DNA from: Winogradskyella epiphytica
Lineage (GTDB): Bacteria; Bacteroidota; Bacteroidia; Flavobacteriales; Flavobacteriaceae
Reading direction: 5' to 3'
Assembly (NCBI RefSeq): GCF_003217215.1
Contig: NZ_QJTD01000003.1
Coordinates: 1-64,000, forward strand
DNA length: 64,000 nt
Of this stretch, positions 52,572-62,102 are shown in pieces (position 1 is the first letter of the stretch; the number at the start of each line of letters is the position of its first letter). The notes below the pieces were generated by a model. That model saw nothing but the letters and a program-made list of their open reading frames with translations. It was not told the origin of the DNA and did no database searches. Position numbers and translations under genes: made by a program.

Positions 52572-54611
52572 ATGAATTTAAAATCACTATTTAAAATTTG
52601 TCTTTTGGCCCTATTAATTGTGGCTTGTAAGAATGACGTAAAAGAAAAGCCTGTAGCAAAAGCGGAAACGGAGAAAACTACAGAATTTGATTATACGGTT
52701 GAGCAATTTGCCGATATTAAAGTTTTACGTTATCAAATTCCAGGATGGGACAAGCTTACTTTAAAGGAGCAAAAATTGGTTTATTACCTTACTCAAGCAG
52801 GATTAGAAGGTAGAGATATCATCTGGGATCAAAATTACAGACATAACCTTACGATTAGAAAAGCATTAGAAAATGTGTACCAAAATTATGAAGGTGATAA
52901 ATCATCTGATGATTGGAACAATTTTGAAACTTATTTAAAAAGAGTTTGGTTTAGTAATGGTATTCACCACCATTATTCAAGTGATAAGTTAAAGCCTGAG
53001 TTCTCTTCAGACTACTTGAAACAATTGTTAGCGGATACAAATACAACTTTAGAAGGTGAAGCTTTTGAGGTGATTTTTAATGATAAAGATCTTAAAAAAG
53101 TAGATCAGTCTAACGGAATTGATAATGTGGCTCAAAGTGCTGTAAACTTTTATGGACCTGGTGTTACTAATAAAGACGTCGTAGATTTCTACGCTAAAAA
53201 GAAATCTCCAGATGCTAAAAAGCCTTTGTCATTCGGTCTAAATTCTAAACTAGTTAAAGAGAATGGTGAGGTAAAAGAATTGGTGTATAAGTCAGGTGGA
53301 CTTTATGGTGAAGCTATCGATAAAGTAGTGGAGTGGCTTGAAAAAGCTCAAGGTGTTGCAGAAAATCAAGCACAAGGTGATGCTATTGGTTTATTAATTA
53401 AATATTACAAGTCTGGTGATCTTCAAACTTGGGATGATTATAATGTAGCATGGACGGCTGCAACAGAGGGTAATATTGACTATATCAATAGTTTTATTGA
53501 AGTTTATCAAGATCCATTAGGTTATAAAGGGACTTATGAAAGTATTGTTCAGATTAAAGATTTCGACATGTCTGAAAAAATGGCTGTTCTTTCTGAAAAT
53601 GCACAATGGTTTGAAGATAATTCAACATTGATGGATGAACATAAAAAGAAAAATGTTGTAGGTGTGACTTACAAAGTTGTAAACGTTGCAGGTGAAGCTG
53701 GAGATGCGTCGCCAAGTACACCAATTGGTGTGAACCTTCCAAATGCGAACTGGATTCGTGCTGCCGTAGGTAGTAAGTCTGTTTCTTTAGGAAACATTAT
53801 TGAAGCGTATAATAATGCAGGAAGCTCTGGCAGATTGAAAGAGTTTGTTCACGATGAAGAAGAATTAGAATTAGAGAAAGAATACGGTCAAGTCGCTGAT
53901 AAACTTCATACGGCACTTCACGAAGTTATTGGTCATGCCTCAGGACAATTAAACCCTGGAGTTGGTGAAACGAAAGAAACACTTAAAAATTATGCATCTA
54001 CTTTAGAAGAAGGGCGTGCAGATTTAGTTGGACTTTATTATTTATACACTCCAAAACTTCAAGAACTAGGTTTAGTGGATGATTGGAAAAAAGTGGGAAT
54101 GGCTGCTTACGATGGTTATATCCGTAATGGATTAATGACTCAATTAATTCGTCTTAACCTTGGAGATGATGTAGTACAAGCACATATGCGTAACCGTCAG
54201 TGGGTTTCTTCTTGGGTTTATGAAAAAGGAAAAGCTGACAATGTCATTGAGAAAGTGACTCGTGATGGAAAAACGTACTTCAACATTAACGACTACGAAA
54301 AATTACATGATTTATTCGGACAGTTATTAAGAGAAACTCAAAGAATTAAGAGTGAAGGTGATTACGATGCCGTTGAGAAATTAGTAGAAACTTACGGTGT
54401 AAAAGTAGATCAAGATCTTCATGCAGAAATATTAGAGCGTAACAAACAGTTTACATCTGCGCCTTATAGCGGATTTGTAAACCCTGTTTTAGTTCCTGAA
54501 ACTAATGATGCTGGGGAGATTACTTCTATCAAAGTAACTCAACCGAAAGGATTTGCTGACCAGATGTTAAACTACAGTAAGGCGTATAACAACCTTCCTG
54601 AGGTTAACTAA
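52572..54611 (+). CDS. dipeptidyl-peptidase III-type metallopeptidase (M49 family)
   Basis: 679 residues. Lipoprotein signal (about 1-18, C18). The zinc site HEVIGH (450-455, HExxGH) and the second ligand motif EEGRAD (479-484) define family M49. It should remove dipeptides from the N-terminus of short peptides, here at the periplasmic or outer-surface side. Homologues in Bacteroidota are often misnamed dihydrofolate reductase in databases, which the motifs contradict. A terminator follows. Confidence 0.93.
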   Translation: MNLKSLFKICLLALLIVACKNDVKEKPVAKAETEKTTEFDYTVEQFADIKVLRYQIPGWDKLTLKEQKLVYYLTQAGLEGRDIIWDQNYRHNLTIRKALENVYQNYEGDKSSDDWNNFETYLKRVWFSNGIHHHYSSDKLKPEFSSDYLKQLLADTNTTLEGEAFEVIFNDKDLKKVDQSNGIDNVAQSAVNFYGPGVTNKDVVDFYAKKKSPDAKKPLSFGLNSKLVKENGEVKELVYKSGGLYGEAIDKVVEWLEKAQGVAENQAQGDAIGLLIKYYKSGDLQTWDDYNVAWTAATEGNIDYINSFIEVYQDPLGYKGTYESIVQIKDFDMSEKMAVLSENAQWFEDNSTLMDEHKKKNVVGVTYKVVNVAGEAGDASPSTPIGVNLPNANWIRAAVGSKSVSLGNIIEAYNNAGSSGRLKEFVHDEEELELEKEYGQVADKLHTALHEVIGHASGQLNPGVGETKETLKNYASTLEEGRADLVGLYYLYTPKLQELGLVDDWKKVGMAAYDGYIRNGLMTQLIRLNLGDDVVQAHMRNRQWVSSWVYEKGKADNVIEKVTRDGKTYFNINDYEKLHDLFGQLLRETQRIKSEGDYDAVEKLVETYGVKVDQDLHAEILERNKQFTSAPYSGFVNPVLVPETNDAGEITSIKVTQPKGFADQMLNYSKAYNNLPEVN

Positions 54612-54632
54612 TTCAGTTGTAATATTAAATTG

Positions 54633-54666
54633 AAAAGCACTTACAGAAACGTAAGTGCTTTTTTTT
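54633..54666 (+). terminator. rho-independent terminator
   Basis: Perfect stem AAAAGCACTTAC / GTAAGTGCTTTT with loop AGAAAC and a T run, after the M49 gene. Confidence 0.93.
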
Positions 54667-54687
54667 GTTTTAATCGTGGTAAGAGGT

Positions 54688-55185
54688 TTAGATGTTTTTC
54701 TCCTCGATGTCCACTTCTGGTCTAATAAATTCAGACTTATATTTTTCTAAAAACTGCTTTTGTCTTGCGATCATGTCTTGAGTGATTTTGTCAATATCCA
54801 TAAAGTCTTTACCGAAATCACTTCCAAAGAAATCATCATTGAAGAATCGCTGACTAAATAAAGAATCTTGAGCGAAGATATCTTCAAATCCATGATTTTC
54901 AAATCTCGAATAGTTGGAAAAGAATCGAGATTTAAAAGATTCTATTAAACTGTCTTTATCTAAGGTTGAAGGATAGTCGAATTTTTCACGTGAGGACCAA
55001 GAATAAATACTGTCGTATCTAATCAAATTGCCATACTCATCGTATTCCTTATCTACTTTCCAAGTGCCCTTAGGTTGTTCCGTAATCTGTGTGTCTTTTT
55101 CTTTTGTGATTTTTGTCCCATTATCCTGTCCGTGACAATTCACACTAAATACGGCTGCTAAAGCTATTAAAAGATATTTTTTCAT
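54688..55185 (-). CDS. exported hypothetical protein
   Basis: 165 residues. Signal peptide (about 1-19, ending VNCHGQ). The mature part is charged and rich in Ser, Asp and Phe (KDSLIESFKSRFFSNYSRF, FNDDFFGSDFGKDFMDID), with no cysteines. No family recognised. It is upstream of nothing on its strand and next to the Hsp20 gene, so a stress link is possible but unsupported. Confidence 0.75.
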   Translation of the reverse strand: MKKYLLIALAAVFSVNCHGQDNGTKITKEKDTQITEQPKGTWKVDKEYDEYGNLIRYDSIYSWSSREKFDYPSTLDKDSLIESFKSRFFSNYSRFENHGFEDIFAQDSLFSQRFFNDDFFGSDFGKDFMDIDKITQDMIARQKQFLEKYKSEFIRPEVDIEEKNI

Positions 55186-55313
55186 AATTATAAATTTTAA
55201 AATTAGACCTCAGATTTATTGATACCATAAGAATGTGAGCGTAATGTTGTAAAGGAACAGAGGAGACTAAATGGTCTCCTTCTGTATACTTTAAACTAAT
55301 AAATTAAGGTGTA

Positions 55314-55790
55314 TTATGAAATTTCAATACTTCTCACAGGCTTTTGTTTTACCTCTTCCTTTTTAGGTAAATGAATATTTAAAATACCATTTTCATATTT
55401 AGCATTGATATGGTCTTCATTTATACTTTCTGGTAAAGTGAATACTCGTTTGAATGAAGAATATCCAAATTCTCTACGCGTATAATTCTCTTCTGTGTGT
55501 TCTTTCTCTTCCTTGACTTCTGTAGAAATCGATAATGTATCATTGTCAAGGTCAATTTTGAAATCTGATTTATTTAAGCCAGGAACAGCCATTTCAACTT
55601 CAAATGCGTCCTCTGTTTCTTTTATATTTACTTTAGGAGAAGACATTCCCGTATTAAAATTAGAAGTAAATACCGATGGTAATTCTCTGTTAAACATCTC
55701 ATCTATCCAACTAGACCATGTAGGGAAGCTTATATTTGAATTAGTGTTCGACAAACCTCCACTTTTTGGAACATTTACTAAATTGCTCAT
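55314..55790 (-). CDS. small heat-shock protein Hsp20 (alpha-crystallin family)
   Basis: 158 residues. The alpha-crystallin domain (about 50-150) contains KVNIKETEDAFEVEMAVPGLNKSDFKI and closes with the A-x-x-x-N-G-I-L motif (KYENGILNIHLPKKEE). The flexible N-terminal arm precedes it. These proteins hold unfolding proteins in large oligomers during heat or other stress. No CIRCE-type operator was seen in the upstream region. Confidence 0.95.
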   Translation of the reverse strand: MSNLVNVPKSGGLSNTNSNISFPTWSSWIDEMFNRELPSVFTSNFNTGMSSPKVNIKETEDAFEVEMAVPGLNKSDFKIDLDNDTLSISTEVKEEKEHTEENYTRREFGYSSFKRVFTLPESINEDHINAKYENGILNIHLPKKEEVKQKPVRSIEIS

Positions 55791-56031
55791 AAGTATAAAT
55801 TTTTAAATTAAACATTATTTCAAATCTGAAATCGTTATGTGATTTCGCTTATATAATGGCAAAATAAATGCCAATTATAATATTTGTGGTTTGTAGGCTT
55901 TATTTACTTGATTTCTTTTTGCTGTATGACAAAATTTCAGTATAATTATTTAAAATTTCGTTAAAACATTGACATGTTGTCATTTCACATAGACGAAATG
56001 CGCTGATTGTATAATTTTAATTCATGGGTTT

Positions 56032-56922
56032 ATGACTATTGCAGAATTAATAAGTAAGGTGTTTTTACCATTATCTCTTGCTATAATTATGCTAGGAATG
56101 GGAATGACACTAGTTCCCTCTGATTTTACGAGAATTTTTAAGTATCCTAAAGCTATTCTTATTGGTCTTACCAATCAGCTTATCTTATTGCCATTAATAG
56201 GGTTTTCATTAGCCGTAATATTTAATTTAAGTCCATTAATGGCTGTTGGATTAATGATATTAGCTACCTGTCCAGGAGGTCCAACAAGTAATTTAATTAC
56301 TCAGGTTTGTAAAGGAAATATTGCCTTATCCGTGTCATTAACGGCTTTAGCAAGTGTATTAAGTATTGTTTCAATTCCTTTCTTACTATCTATTGCTTTA
56401 AATTACTTTGGTATTGAAACAGATATGGCTATTAAGTTGCCTGTAGGAGATACAATTCTTCAAATCATGGTTATAACGGTTATTCCGATATCAATAGGCA
56501 TGCTTATACGTAGATTTAAAACAGAATTTGCTTTAGGTCTCGAGAAAACCATGCGAATCGCTTCAACCATTATCTTTATTTTAGTCTTTATTTTGGTGTT
56601 TGCGGCAAACTTAGATAGCATTGCAAAGGCGATGAAGGAGGTCGGTGTGGTTACCTTACTTTTAAATATACTTACTATGTTCGTCGGGTTTTTATCGGCA
56701 CGATTATTTAAATTAGACCTTAAGAGTTCTATTTCAATTACTGTTGAAAGTGGGATTCAAAATGGCACTTTAGCCATAGTCATCGCGTATTCTATATTAG
56801 AAAACGTAGAAATTGGAATTCCCACTTTAGCCTATTCTATTTGGATGTTTATAACTGGTGGCATATTAATGTGGCTGATGAGCAGGAGAACTTTTGCAGA
56901 ACTTAAAGAGAACGATTTGTAA
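56032..56922 (+). CDS. bile acid:sodium symporter family (BASS) transporter
   Basis: 296 residues, about nine or ten membrane segments. Family blocks: LPLSLAIIMLGMGMTL, a MILATCPGGPTSNLITQVCKGNIALSVSLTALAS loop, which holds sodium-site residues, and VESGIQNGTLAIVIA. It probably imports an organic acid with sodium. Substrate unknown. It stands alone in the local layout. Confidence 0.92.
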   Translation: MTIAELISKVFLPLSLAIIMLGMGMTLVPSDFTRIFKYPKAILIGLTNQLILLPLIGFSLAVIFNLSPLMAVGLMILATCPGGPTSNLITQVCKGNIALSVSLTALASVLSIVSIPFLLSIALNYFGIETDMAIKLPVGDTILQIMVITVIPISIGMLIRRFKTEFALGLEKTMRIASTIIFILVFILVFAANLDSIAKAMKEVGVVTLLLNILTMFVGFLSARLFKLDLKSSISITVESGIQNGTLAIVIAYSILENVEIGIPTLAYSIWMFITGGILMWLMSRRTFAELKENDL

Positions 56923-57105
56923 TTAAGTTAGTAGCATGATTGCATTATTTTTCTAAAACTATGTCTGAATTTAATTGACTTACCAACTATATAGGATTAA
57001 GACTATCTACAAAGGTTTATATACCAACTACCCATTAATTCTTTTTTAATCGTTTGATATTCAATATCTTTATAAGATTATTAACCTATTAAATATTTAT
57101 ATTTT

Positions 57106-57615
57106 ATGAAAACCACAACAATTTTTAAACCTCTTTCATTTGCATTAATTATATTTTCTTTCGTTGCTTTATTTTCATGTGACAGTGATGATGATGGCGG
57201 TCCAGATAATCCTTCAAACGATATTGTTGGCATATGGGATGTGACTTCTTTAAATTTTAGTGCTAACGCAGATGGTATGCCTCTGACAGGAGAGGTCATA
57301 AACCTCGATGAAATTAATGCTAAGCTTAATTTTAAAGCAAATGGAGAATTAACATCTAGTTCCGATAGTGGTTATCAATTAGAGCTAACTGCAGCAGGGC
57401 AATCTTTCGTAATTCCTGTCGACCCATTCACAGGGGCAGGAACTTGGGTAAAAACCGGAAGTACTTTAACAATAACTGATGAAGAAGGTACATCTGTATT
57501 TCAAATTGAATCTTTGACGAGTTCCAAATTAGTTCTAAAAGGAAATGAAGCTCCTGGAGGTAATGGAGAAGGCGAGTATACTGATGTCGATTATACTATG
57601 GTACTTAATAGATAG
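57106..57615 (+). CDS. lipocalin-like lipoprotein
   Basis: 169 residues. Lipoprotein signal (about 1-24, lipobox FSC) followed by an Asp-rich linker (DSDDDGG). The mature domain starts IVGIWDVTSLNF (the lipocalin-type GxW) and runs through beta strands with GTWVKTGSTLTITDEEG and SKLVLKGN. It matches the lipocalin-like family of Bacteroidota surface lipoproteins. Ligand unknown. Confidence 0.85.
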   Translation: MKTTTIFKPLSFALIIFSFVALFSCDSDDDGGPDNPSNDIVGIWDVTSLNFSANADGMPLTGEVINLDEINAKLNFKANGELTSSSDSGYQLELTAAGQSFVIPVDPFTGAGTWVKTGSTLTITDEEGTSVFQIESLTSSKLVLKGNEAPGGNGEGEYTDVDYTMVLNR

Positions 57616-57640
57616 GCTCTTAAGTATCTATTAATTTACA

Positions 57641-57683
57641 AAAACAAGGACTTCTAACCTAACAGGTGGGAAGTCCTTGTTTT
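57641..57683. terminator. bidirectional-type terminator
   Basis: Perfect stem AAAACAAGGACTTC / GAAGTCCTTGTTTT between convergent genes. T-rich on both strands' exits. Confidence 0.8.
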
Positions 57684-57753
57684 ATAAAAAGAACAAAACA
57701 TTTAGGCTATCTGTTTGGACATTGTAGAGAGCATCGACTCAGAGTTCACTTGT

Positions 57754-58659
57754 TTAACCGAGTAGATTTTGCAAGGCTGGTTTTAAATTCACGAAATCAA
57801 AACTGAATCCCTCTTCTTCTGCTTTTTTTGAACAAACCCTTTGTGAATCAAATAATAATATATGCATTTCTCCTAAAACTAATTTCATAACAAACTTAGG
57901 AATGTTAGGTAGTATAAGTGGCCGATCTAAAATATGAGCAGCAGCTTTTGTTAATTCTTCATTACTTACTGGATTAGGAGCAACCCCATTATAAACGCCT
58001 TCAAAGTTATTTTGGACCGCATACACAAATAAGGAGGCAAGATCTTCTATATGAATCCAACTTTGCCATTGTTTACCACTTCCAAAAGCAGCCCCAACTC
58101 CATATTTTATAGGTTTGATTATTTGCGGTAAGGCGCCACCATCCTCAGCTAATACCAATCCAATTCTAATTTTAGCCACACGAACTCCCAATGCTTCAAA
58201 ATTATCTACAGCAGCTTCCCATTCCGATACTACTTTTCCTAGAAAAGAATCTGAAACGCCATTATTTGTTTCATCATAGTAATTCGTTAAACTACTTGGA
58301 TAAACACCAATAGCACTTGCGGAAACGACTTGTTCAATTTTGTAATTATGTGTCTTAATGGTGTCTTGAAGTAGTTGAGCAGTTTTAGTTCTACTTTCAA
58401 TAATTACTTTTTTATAATCGTCTGTCCAACGTTTAGAAATAGAAGCCCCAACCATATTGATAATCCCAGAAACACCATCTAGACATTTATGGTCAATCTC
58501 ATTATTATTTGGATTCCAGTAGAAACCCTTGTAATTAGGTTCTGTGCTAAGTTTAGACTTTGATGTTGTAAGGTAATGAACATTTATACCTTGTCTATGA
58601 CATTGTTTAACGATTTCTTTTCCAATTAATCCTGTAGCACCTGTTATTAAAACTGTCAT
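57754..58659 (-). CDS. TIGR01777-family NAD-dependent epimerase
   Basis: 301 residues. Rossmann nucleotide motif TGATGLIG at the N-terminus (residues 6-13), YxxxK-like region replaced by the family's ASAIGVYPSS, and the C-terminal DUF1731-like block (PKFVMKLVLGEMHILLFDSQRV), which together define TIGR01777 (SDR39U1-like) proteins. Exact reaction unknown. Related proteins occur in nearly all Bacteroidota. Transcribed leftward. Confidence 0.92.
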   Translation of the reverse strand: MTVLITGATGLIGKEIVKQCHRQGINVHYLTTSKSKLSTEPNYKGFYWNPNNNEIDHKCLDGVSGIINMVGASISKRWTDDYKKVIIESRTKTAQLLQDTIKTHNYKIEQVVSASAIGVYPSSLTNYYDETNNGVSDSFLGKVVSEWEAAVDNFEALGVRVAKIRIGLVLAEDGGALPQIIKPIKYGVGAAFGSGKQWQSWIHIEDLASLFVYAVQNNFEGVYNGVAPNPVSNEELTKAAAHILDRPLILPNIPKFVMKLVLGEMHILLFDSQRVCSKKAEEEGFSFDFVNLKPALQNLLG

Positions 58660-58770
58660 TTCTTACTTTTAAGTCAAAGATACAATAGGTAATACTAGTG
58701 GGAATGGACTTTAGTTTGGATTTAACGTTTAGGTCTAAGAGGTATGTGGTGATAGGTGTTTATTTCTAAC

Positions 58771-59484
58771 TTATTCATTCAGAAAAGGTTTAGTGGCTCT
58801 TAGCATTTCTCGTTTGCCAGGAGGACCTGGGAGACGTTCTACTAAAAAGCCAACAGCTTGCATAGCGCGCCTTACACTGCCTTTGGCCGAATAGGTAACT
58901 AAAATGCCATTCTCCTTCAACGCGTTAAGCATAAGTTTGAAAATTTCTTCAGTCCACAATTCAGGTTGAACACGAGCACCAAAAGCATCAAAGTAAACGA
59001 TATTAAATTCGTTATGGTAATCTAGATCTTTAAAAAACTTCTGTTGCTTTTCTAAGTGGAAGTCAGATGAAATCGCATGTGTGGTTTCCCACGATGTTTT
59101 ATGAAGTTCTTCAAAAATGGCTTTGCGGTGTTTTGCAATTAAATCGACATAATTAAGTTGTTCAATTTCATCTAATAAAACGGGATAGGCTTCTACTCCT
59201 GTGTAGTGAATTGGTAGTGCTCTCTTTTCTGCTTCAATAAAGGTTAAGAAGGCGTTCAAACCTGTGCCGAAACCTATTTCCAAAATATTAATGCTGTTAT
59301 TTTTGTCTATTTGTTCGTTACTATTGCCTGAGGGCATAGTCTCGGAATAATGAAATAAACCGTGTTTTATAAAAACATGGATAGCCTCTTGAACGGCGCC
59401 ATGAATAGAATGATATTGCTCATTCCATTCTTCAATTTGTATGGTTTTTGAACCATCTGAAGTTGTGATTATTTTTCGTTTCAA
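58771..59484 (-). CDS. mnmD: tRNA (5-methylaminomethyl-2-thiouridine)(34)-methyltransferase
   Basis: 237 residues. DUF752/MnmD domain with AdoMet motif ILEIGFGTGLNAFL (about 70-83) and the substrate-side motif YFDAFGARVQPELWT (about 165-179). It is the free-standing MnmD form, without the MnmC oxidase domain found in E. coli. It carries out the last methylation at the wobble uridine of certain tRNAs. The start codon lies two bases after the upstream cytochrome-like gene's stop, so the genes are cotranscribed. Confidence 0.93.
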   Translation of the reverse strand: MKRKIITTSDGSKTIQIEEWNEQYHSIHGAVQEAIHVFIKHGLFHYSETMPSGNSNEQIDKNNSINILEIGFGTGLNAFLTFIEAEKRALPIHYTGVEAYPVLLDEIEQLNYVDLIAKHRKAIFEELHKTSWETTHAISSDFHLEKQQKFFKDLDYHNEFNIVYFDAFGARVQPELWTEEIFKLMLNALKENGILVTYSAKGSVRRAMQAVGFLVERLPGPPGKREMLRATKPFLNE

Positions 59485-59486
59485 TT

Positions 59487-59954
59487 TTACTGAATCAGTA
59501 GTTTTTTAATTCTTGGAATAGGTCCTGTACATTCCGTTTTATGGCAATTCAAACAATTATTTATTGCTTCGTTATAACGGTCTTTTAAATTTTTATTGGA
59601 AAGTGTATCTACAACGGCTTCTTGAGATGCAATGAAGACATTGACGAAACTCTTCCAATTTTGAGATCTAGATTTTCCATCGGTCATCTCTGCTGAATGA
59701 AGTTTCAACAAATCCAAAGACATTGAATTCGGCACCTCTCCATCCATAATTTTTGCTTTTAACTGCTGGTTGTAGGCGTACATTAGATTCATGAAATCTG
59801 CCATTTCTGAAGGTTGATACATGTCGTATTTCACCATTGGCTTAACAGGTTCCTGAGTTAGTTTTCCTTCATCTTTACAGCATAAGAACATGAAAAAGGA
59901 CAGGCAGACAATATATAGGTGATTATTCTTCAAGTAAAACACCGTCAGCTTCAA
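59487..59954 (-). CDS. cytochrome c-like lipoprotein
   Basis: 155 residues at most. The heme-binding motif CLNCH (CxxCH) lies near the C-terminus (about 136-140) after four predicted helices, the arrangement of cytochrome c'-like proteins. The N-terminal hydrophobic stretch ends FLCCKD, fitting a lipoprotein. The start is uncertain: TTG at 59954 or 59933, both overlapping the end of the DUF4920 gene, which suggests coupling. Probable periplasmic electron carrier or gas-binding protein. Confidence 0.75.
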   Translation of the reverse strand: MKLTVFYLKNNHLYIVCLSFFMFLCCKDEGKLTQEPVKPMVKYDMYQPSEMADFMNLMYAYNQQLKAKIMDGEVPNSMSLDLLKLHSAEMTDGKSRSQNWKSFVNVFIASQEAVVDTLSNKNLKDRYNEAINNCLNCHKTECTGPIPRIKKLLIQ

Positions 59955-60426
59955 AGCGATATTCTAATTTAGGTTCTGTAATTGCTGCGATTTCTTCAGT
60001 AGGTTTTCCTGCATCCTCCGCATAATGCTTTAATTCTTCAACTGAAGTTTCTGTTATATAGGCTTTTCCATTAAGGACTACATGGCCTTCAGCATTTAAA
60101 GGCATGAAAAAACCGTAGTCTTTAAATGTCACCATTACCTCATTTGCACCGTCTACATCAACTTTCATCCAGCATCCTTTTTTAGAACAAACTTCTTTGA
60201 TTTCGCCTTTTATTTTAGAAGTTAAAGTATCGCCAACTTTCATGTTTTTGTACTTCTCCATAATGGTTTCAGCAGAAAACACATCCGAATCATTAATTTC
60301 ATCTCCAAAGGAAGCATATGCTATTTCTTTAGTGGTCTCTTGAATATTTTCTTCTGTGGATTCCGTATTGTTTTTACAAGAGAATGCAGCCAAGCAAATA
60401 GCTATAAGTAGTACAGATTTTTTCAT
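59923..60426 (-). CDS. DUF4920 lipoprotein
   Basis: 167 residues from the ATG at 60426 (MKKSVLLIAICLAAFSCKN, lipobox C17). The longer frame adds 16 residues with no signal logic. The mature domain shows KIKGEIKEVCSKKGCWMKVDV, then MVTFKDYGFFMPLNAEG, the DUF4920 signature with its conserved cysteine pair. These proteins are proposed to bind metal, but that is not established. First gene of a three-gene run with the cytochrome-like gene and mnmD. Confidence 0.9.
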   Translation of the reverse strand: MKKSVLLIAICLAAFSCKNNTESTEENIQETTKEIAYASFGDEINDSDVFSAETIMEKYKNMKVGDTLTSKIKGEIKEVCSKKGCWMKVDVDGANEVMVTFKDYGFFMPLNAEGHVVLNGKAYITETSVEELKHYAEDAGKPTEEIAAITEPKLEYRFEADGVLLEE

Positions 60427-60514
60427 TGTGAGTATATTGTGAATTGAATAATATTGAATTGCTAATTTAATCAATTTAATGGAATATTACTTTTTTTTAA
60501 CCGTAGTGATTGTG

Positions 60515-60522
60515 TATTTTTG
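60515..60522 (+). promoter_or_regulatory. flavobacterial -7 promoter box of ilvE
   Basis: TATTTTTG, 20 bases before the start codon. Confidence 0.55.
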
Positions 60523-60542
60523 CGCTTTAATTAAGAATTTTT

Positions 60543-61610
60543 ATGGCTATTAATACAGAGAACGTTAGTGTTGAAATATCAAAGACTTCTAAAATAGATA
60601 GTGTTGATTTTAGTAATTTAAATTTTGGACGAGAATTTACAGACCATATGTTTGTCTGTGATTTCGTAGATGGAGAATGGCAAACACCTAAGGTGATGCC
60701 TTATCAAGCTATGTCCTACGAACCTTCTGCAAGAGTATTCCATTATGGACAGGCTGTCTTCGAAGGAATGAAAGCGTATAAGGATGATAATGGAAAAGTT
60801 TTTCTATTTAGACCTAAACAAAACTTTGACAGAATAAACAAATCGGCTCAGCGTTTAGCTATGCCTGCTTTTCCTGAGAACTACTTTTTTGAAGGATTAG
60901 AAACGTTGTTAAAATTAGATAACGAATGGATTAAGCCAGGAATGGGTAATTCACTTTATTTACGTCCATTTATTATTGCTACAGAACCAGCGATTTCTGC
61001 TTCGCCTGCAAATACATATAGATTTATGATTATTTGTTCGCCAGCAAAGGCGTATTACAATGCTCCAGTTAGGGTATTAGTAGCAGAGGAATATAGCCGT
61101 TCTGCAGATGGTGGTGTTGGTTTTGCTAAAGCTGCTGGAAACTACGCCGCGCAATTTTATCCTACAAGTTTAGCTCAAGAGAAAGGCTTTCAGCAAGTGA
61201 TTTGGACCGATGCTAGTACACATACTTATTTAGAGGAAGCGGGGACGATGAACGTATTCTTCAGAATAAATGATACCTTAATTACGGCACCAACTAGTGA
61301 CAGAATCTTAGATGGTGTTACCAGAAAGAGTATTGTTCAATTAGCGGAAGATTTAGGTATTAAATGTGAAGTGAGAAAAATCAAAGTTGATGAGATAAAA
61401 ACCGCAGCCAAAGACGGAAGTTTAAAAGAAATATTTGGTGCTGGAACTGCAGCGGTAATTAGTCCTATTTCTGCATTTGAACATAAAAATGAATTATTTG
61501 ATATTCCTGTATCTGAAGACTCATATGCGAAACTATTCAAACAAACCTTATTAAATATCCAGCATAATGTATCTGAAGATAAGCATGGTTGGAGATATGA
61601 AGTGAAATAA
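60543..61610 (+). CDS. ilvE: branched-chain amino acid aminotransferase
   Basis: 355 residues, class IV PLP fold. Motifs: FHYGQAVFEGMKAYK (N-terminal domain), GGVGFAKAAGNYAA (contains the PLP-binding lysine region), EAGTMNVFF and the closing IFGAGTAAVISPI. The longer type typical of Bacteroidota. It moves amino groups between glutamate and the keto acids of leucine, isoleucine and valine. Ends at a bidirectional terminator. Confidence 0.95.
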   Translation: MAINTENVSVEISKTSKIDSVDFSNLNFGREFTDHMFVCDFVDGEWQTPKVMPYQAMSYEPSARVFHYGQAVFEGMKAYKDDNGKVFLFRPKQNFDRINKSAQRLAMPAFPENYFFEGLETLLKLDNEWIKPGMGNSLYLRPFIIATEPAISASPANTYRFMIICSPAKAYYNAPVRVLVAEEYSRSADGGVGFAKAAGNYAAQFYPTSLAQEKGFQQVIWTDASTHTYLEEAGTMNVFFRINDTLITAPTSDRILDGVTRKSIVQLAEDLGIKCEVRKIKVDEIKTAAKDGSLKEIFGAGTAAVISPISAFEHKNELFDIPVSEDSYAKLFKQTLLNIQHNVSEDKHGWRYEVK

Positions 61611-61632
61611 GCTTTTATCACAGGTTATAAAT

Positions 61633-61662
61633 AAAAAAAGCAGCTATTTAGCTGCTTTTTTT
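61633..61662. terminator. bidirectional terminator
   Basis: Perfect stem AAAAAAAGCAGCTA / TAGCTGCTTTTTTT between convergent ilvE and the MazG-like gene. Confidence 0.93.
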
Positions 61663-61664
61663 AT

Positions 61665-62051
61665 TTATCGTTCTAAGATTTCCTTAATATGAGGTTGAAA
61701 GTAGTTAGGGCCTTTTAATACTTTGCCGTCTTCTCTATATATAGGTTCTCCGTCTTCACCTAATTTACTCATATTGCTTCTTTGTATTTCTTCAAAGACT
61801 TCTTCGATTTTATGTTGCATACCATGTTCTATAATCGTACCGCATAAAATATAAAGCATATCACCTAAAGCATCGGCTACTTCTACTAAATCGTTATTAT
61901 TAGCGGCTTCTAAATACTCTTCATTTTCTTCGCGCATCAGTTTATAGCGTAGCATGTTTTTTTCATGGCCCAAATCGGCTTTCGGAGTCTCTCGATGTCC
62001 AATTTTAAATGCGGTGTGAAACGCTTTAACAGCATTAATTTTGTCTTGCAT
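61665..62051 (-). CDS. MazG-like nucleoside triphosphate pyrophosphohydrolase
   Basis: 128 residues, all-alpha. EENEEYLEAA and VEVADALGDMLYILCG hold the metal-binding ExxE-x-ExxD pattern of the MazG/dUTPase-2-like superfamily. It is longer than single MazG domains by a short C-terminal tail (PIYREDGKVLKGPNYFQP). Probably removes pyrophosphate from a nucleotide to clean the pool. Substrate not known. Confidence 0.88.
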   Translation of the reverse strand: MQDKINAVKAFHTAFKIGHRETPKADLGHEKNMLRYKLMREENEEYLEAANNNDLVEVADALGDMLYILCGTIIEHGMQHKIEEVFEEIQRSNMSKLGEDGEPIYREDGKVLKGPNYFQPHIKEILER

Positions 62052-62079
62052 AGTTGTGGTTTATTAGTTGCTTAATCCT

Positions 62080-62087
62080 TACTTTTG
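62080..62087 (+). promoter_or_regulatory. flavobacterial -7 promoter box
   Basis: TTACTTTTG contains TACTTTTG, 15 bases before the ATG at 62103. The TTG inside it at 62085 is therefore not the likely start. Confidence 0.5.
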
Positions 62088-62102
62088 CATAAAAATAAGA
62101 AG

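Noticed and set aside
52572-54611. Dihydrofolate reductase, the name often given to such proteins
   Set aside because: HExxGH and EEGRAD zinc motifs and 679 residues identify an M49 dipeptidyl-peptidase III-type enzyme.
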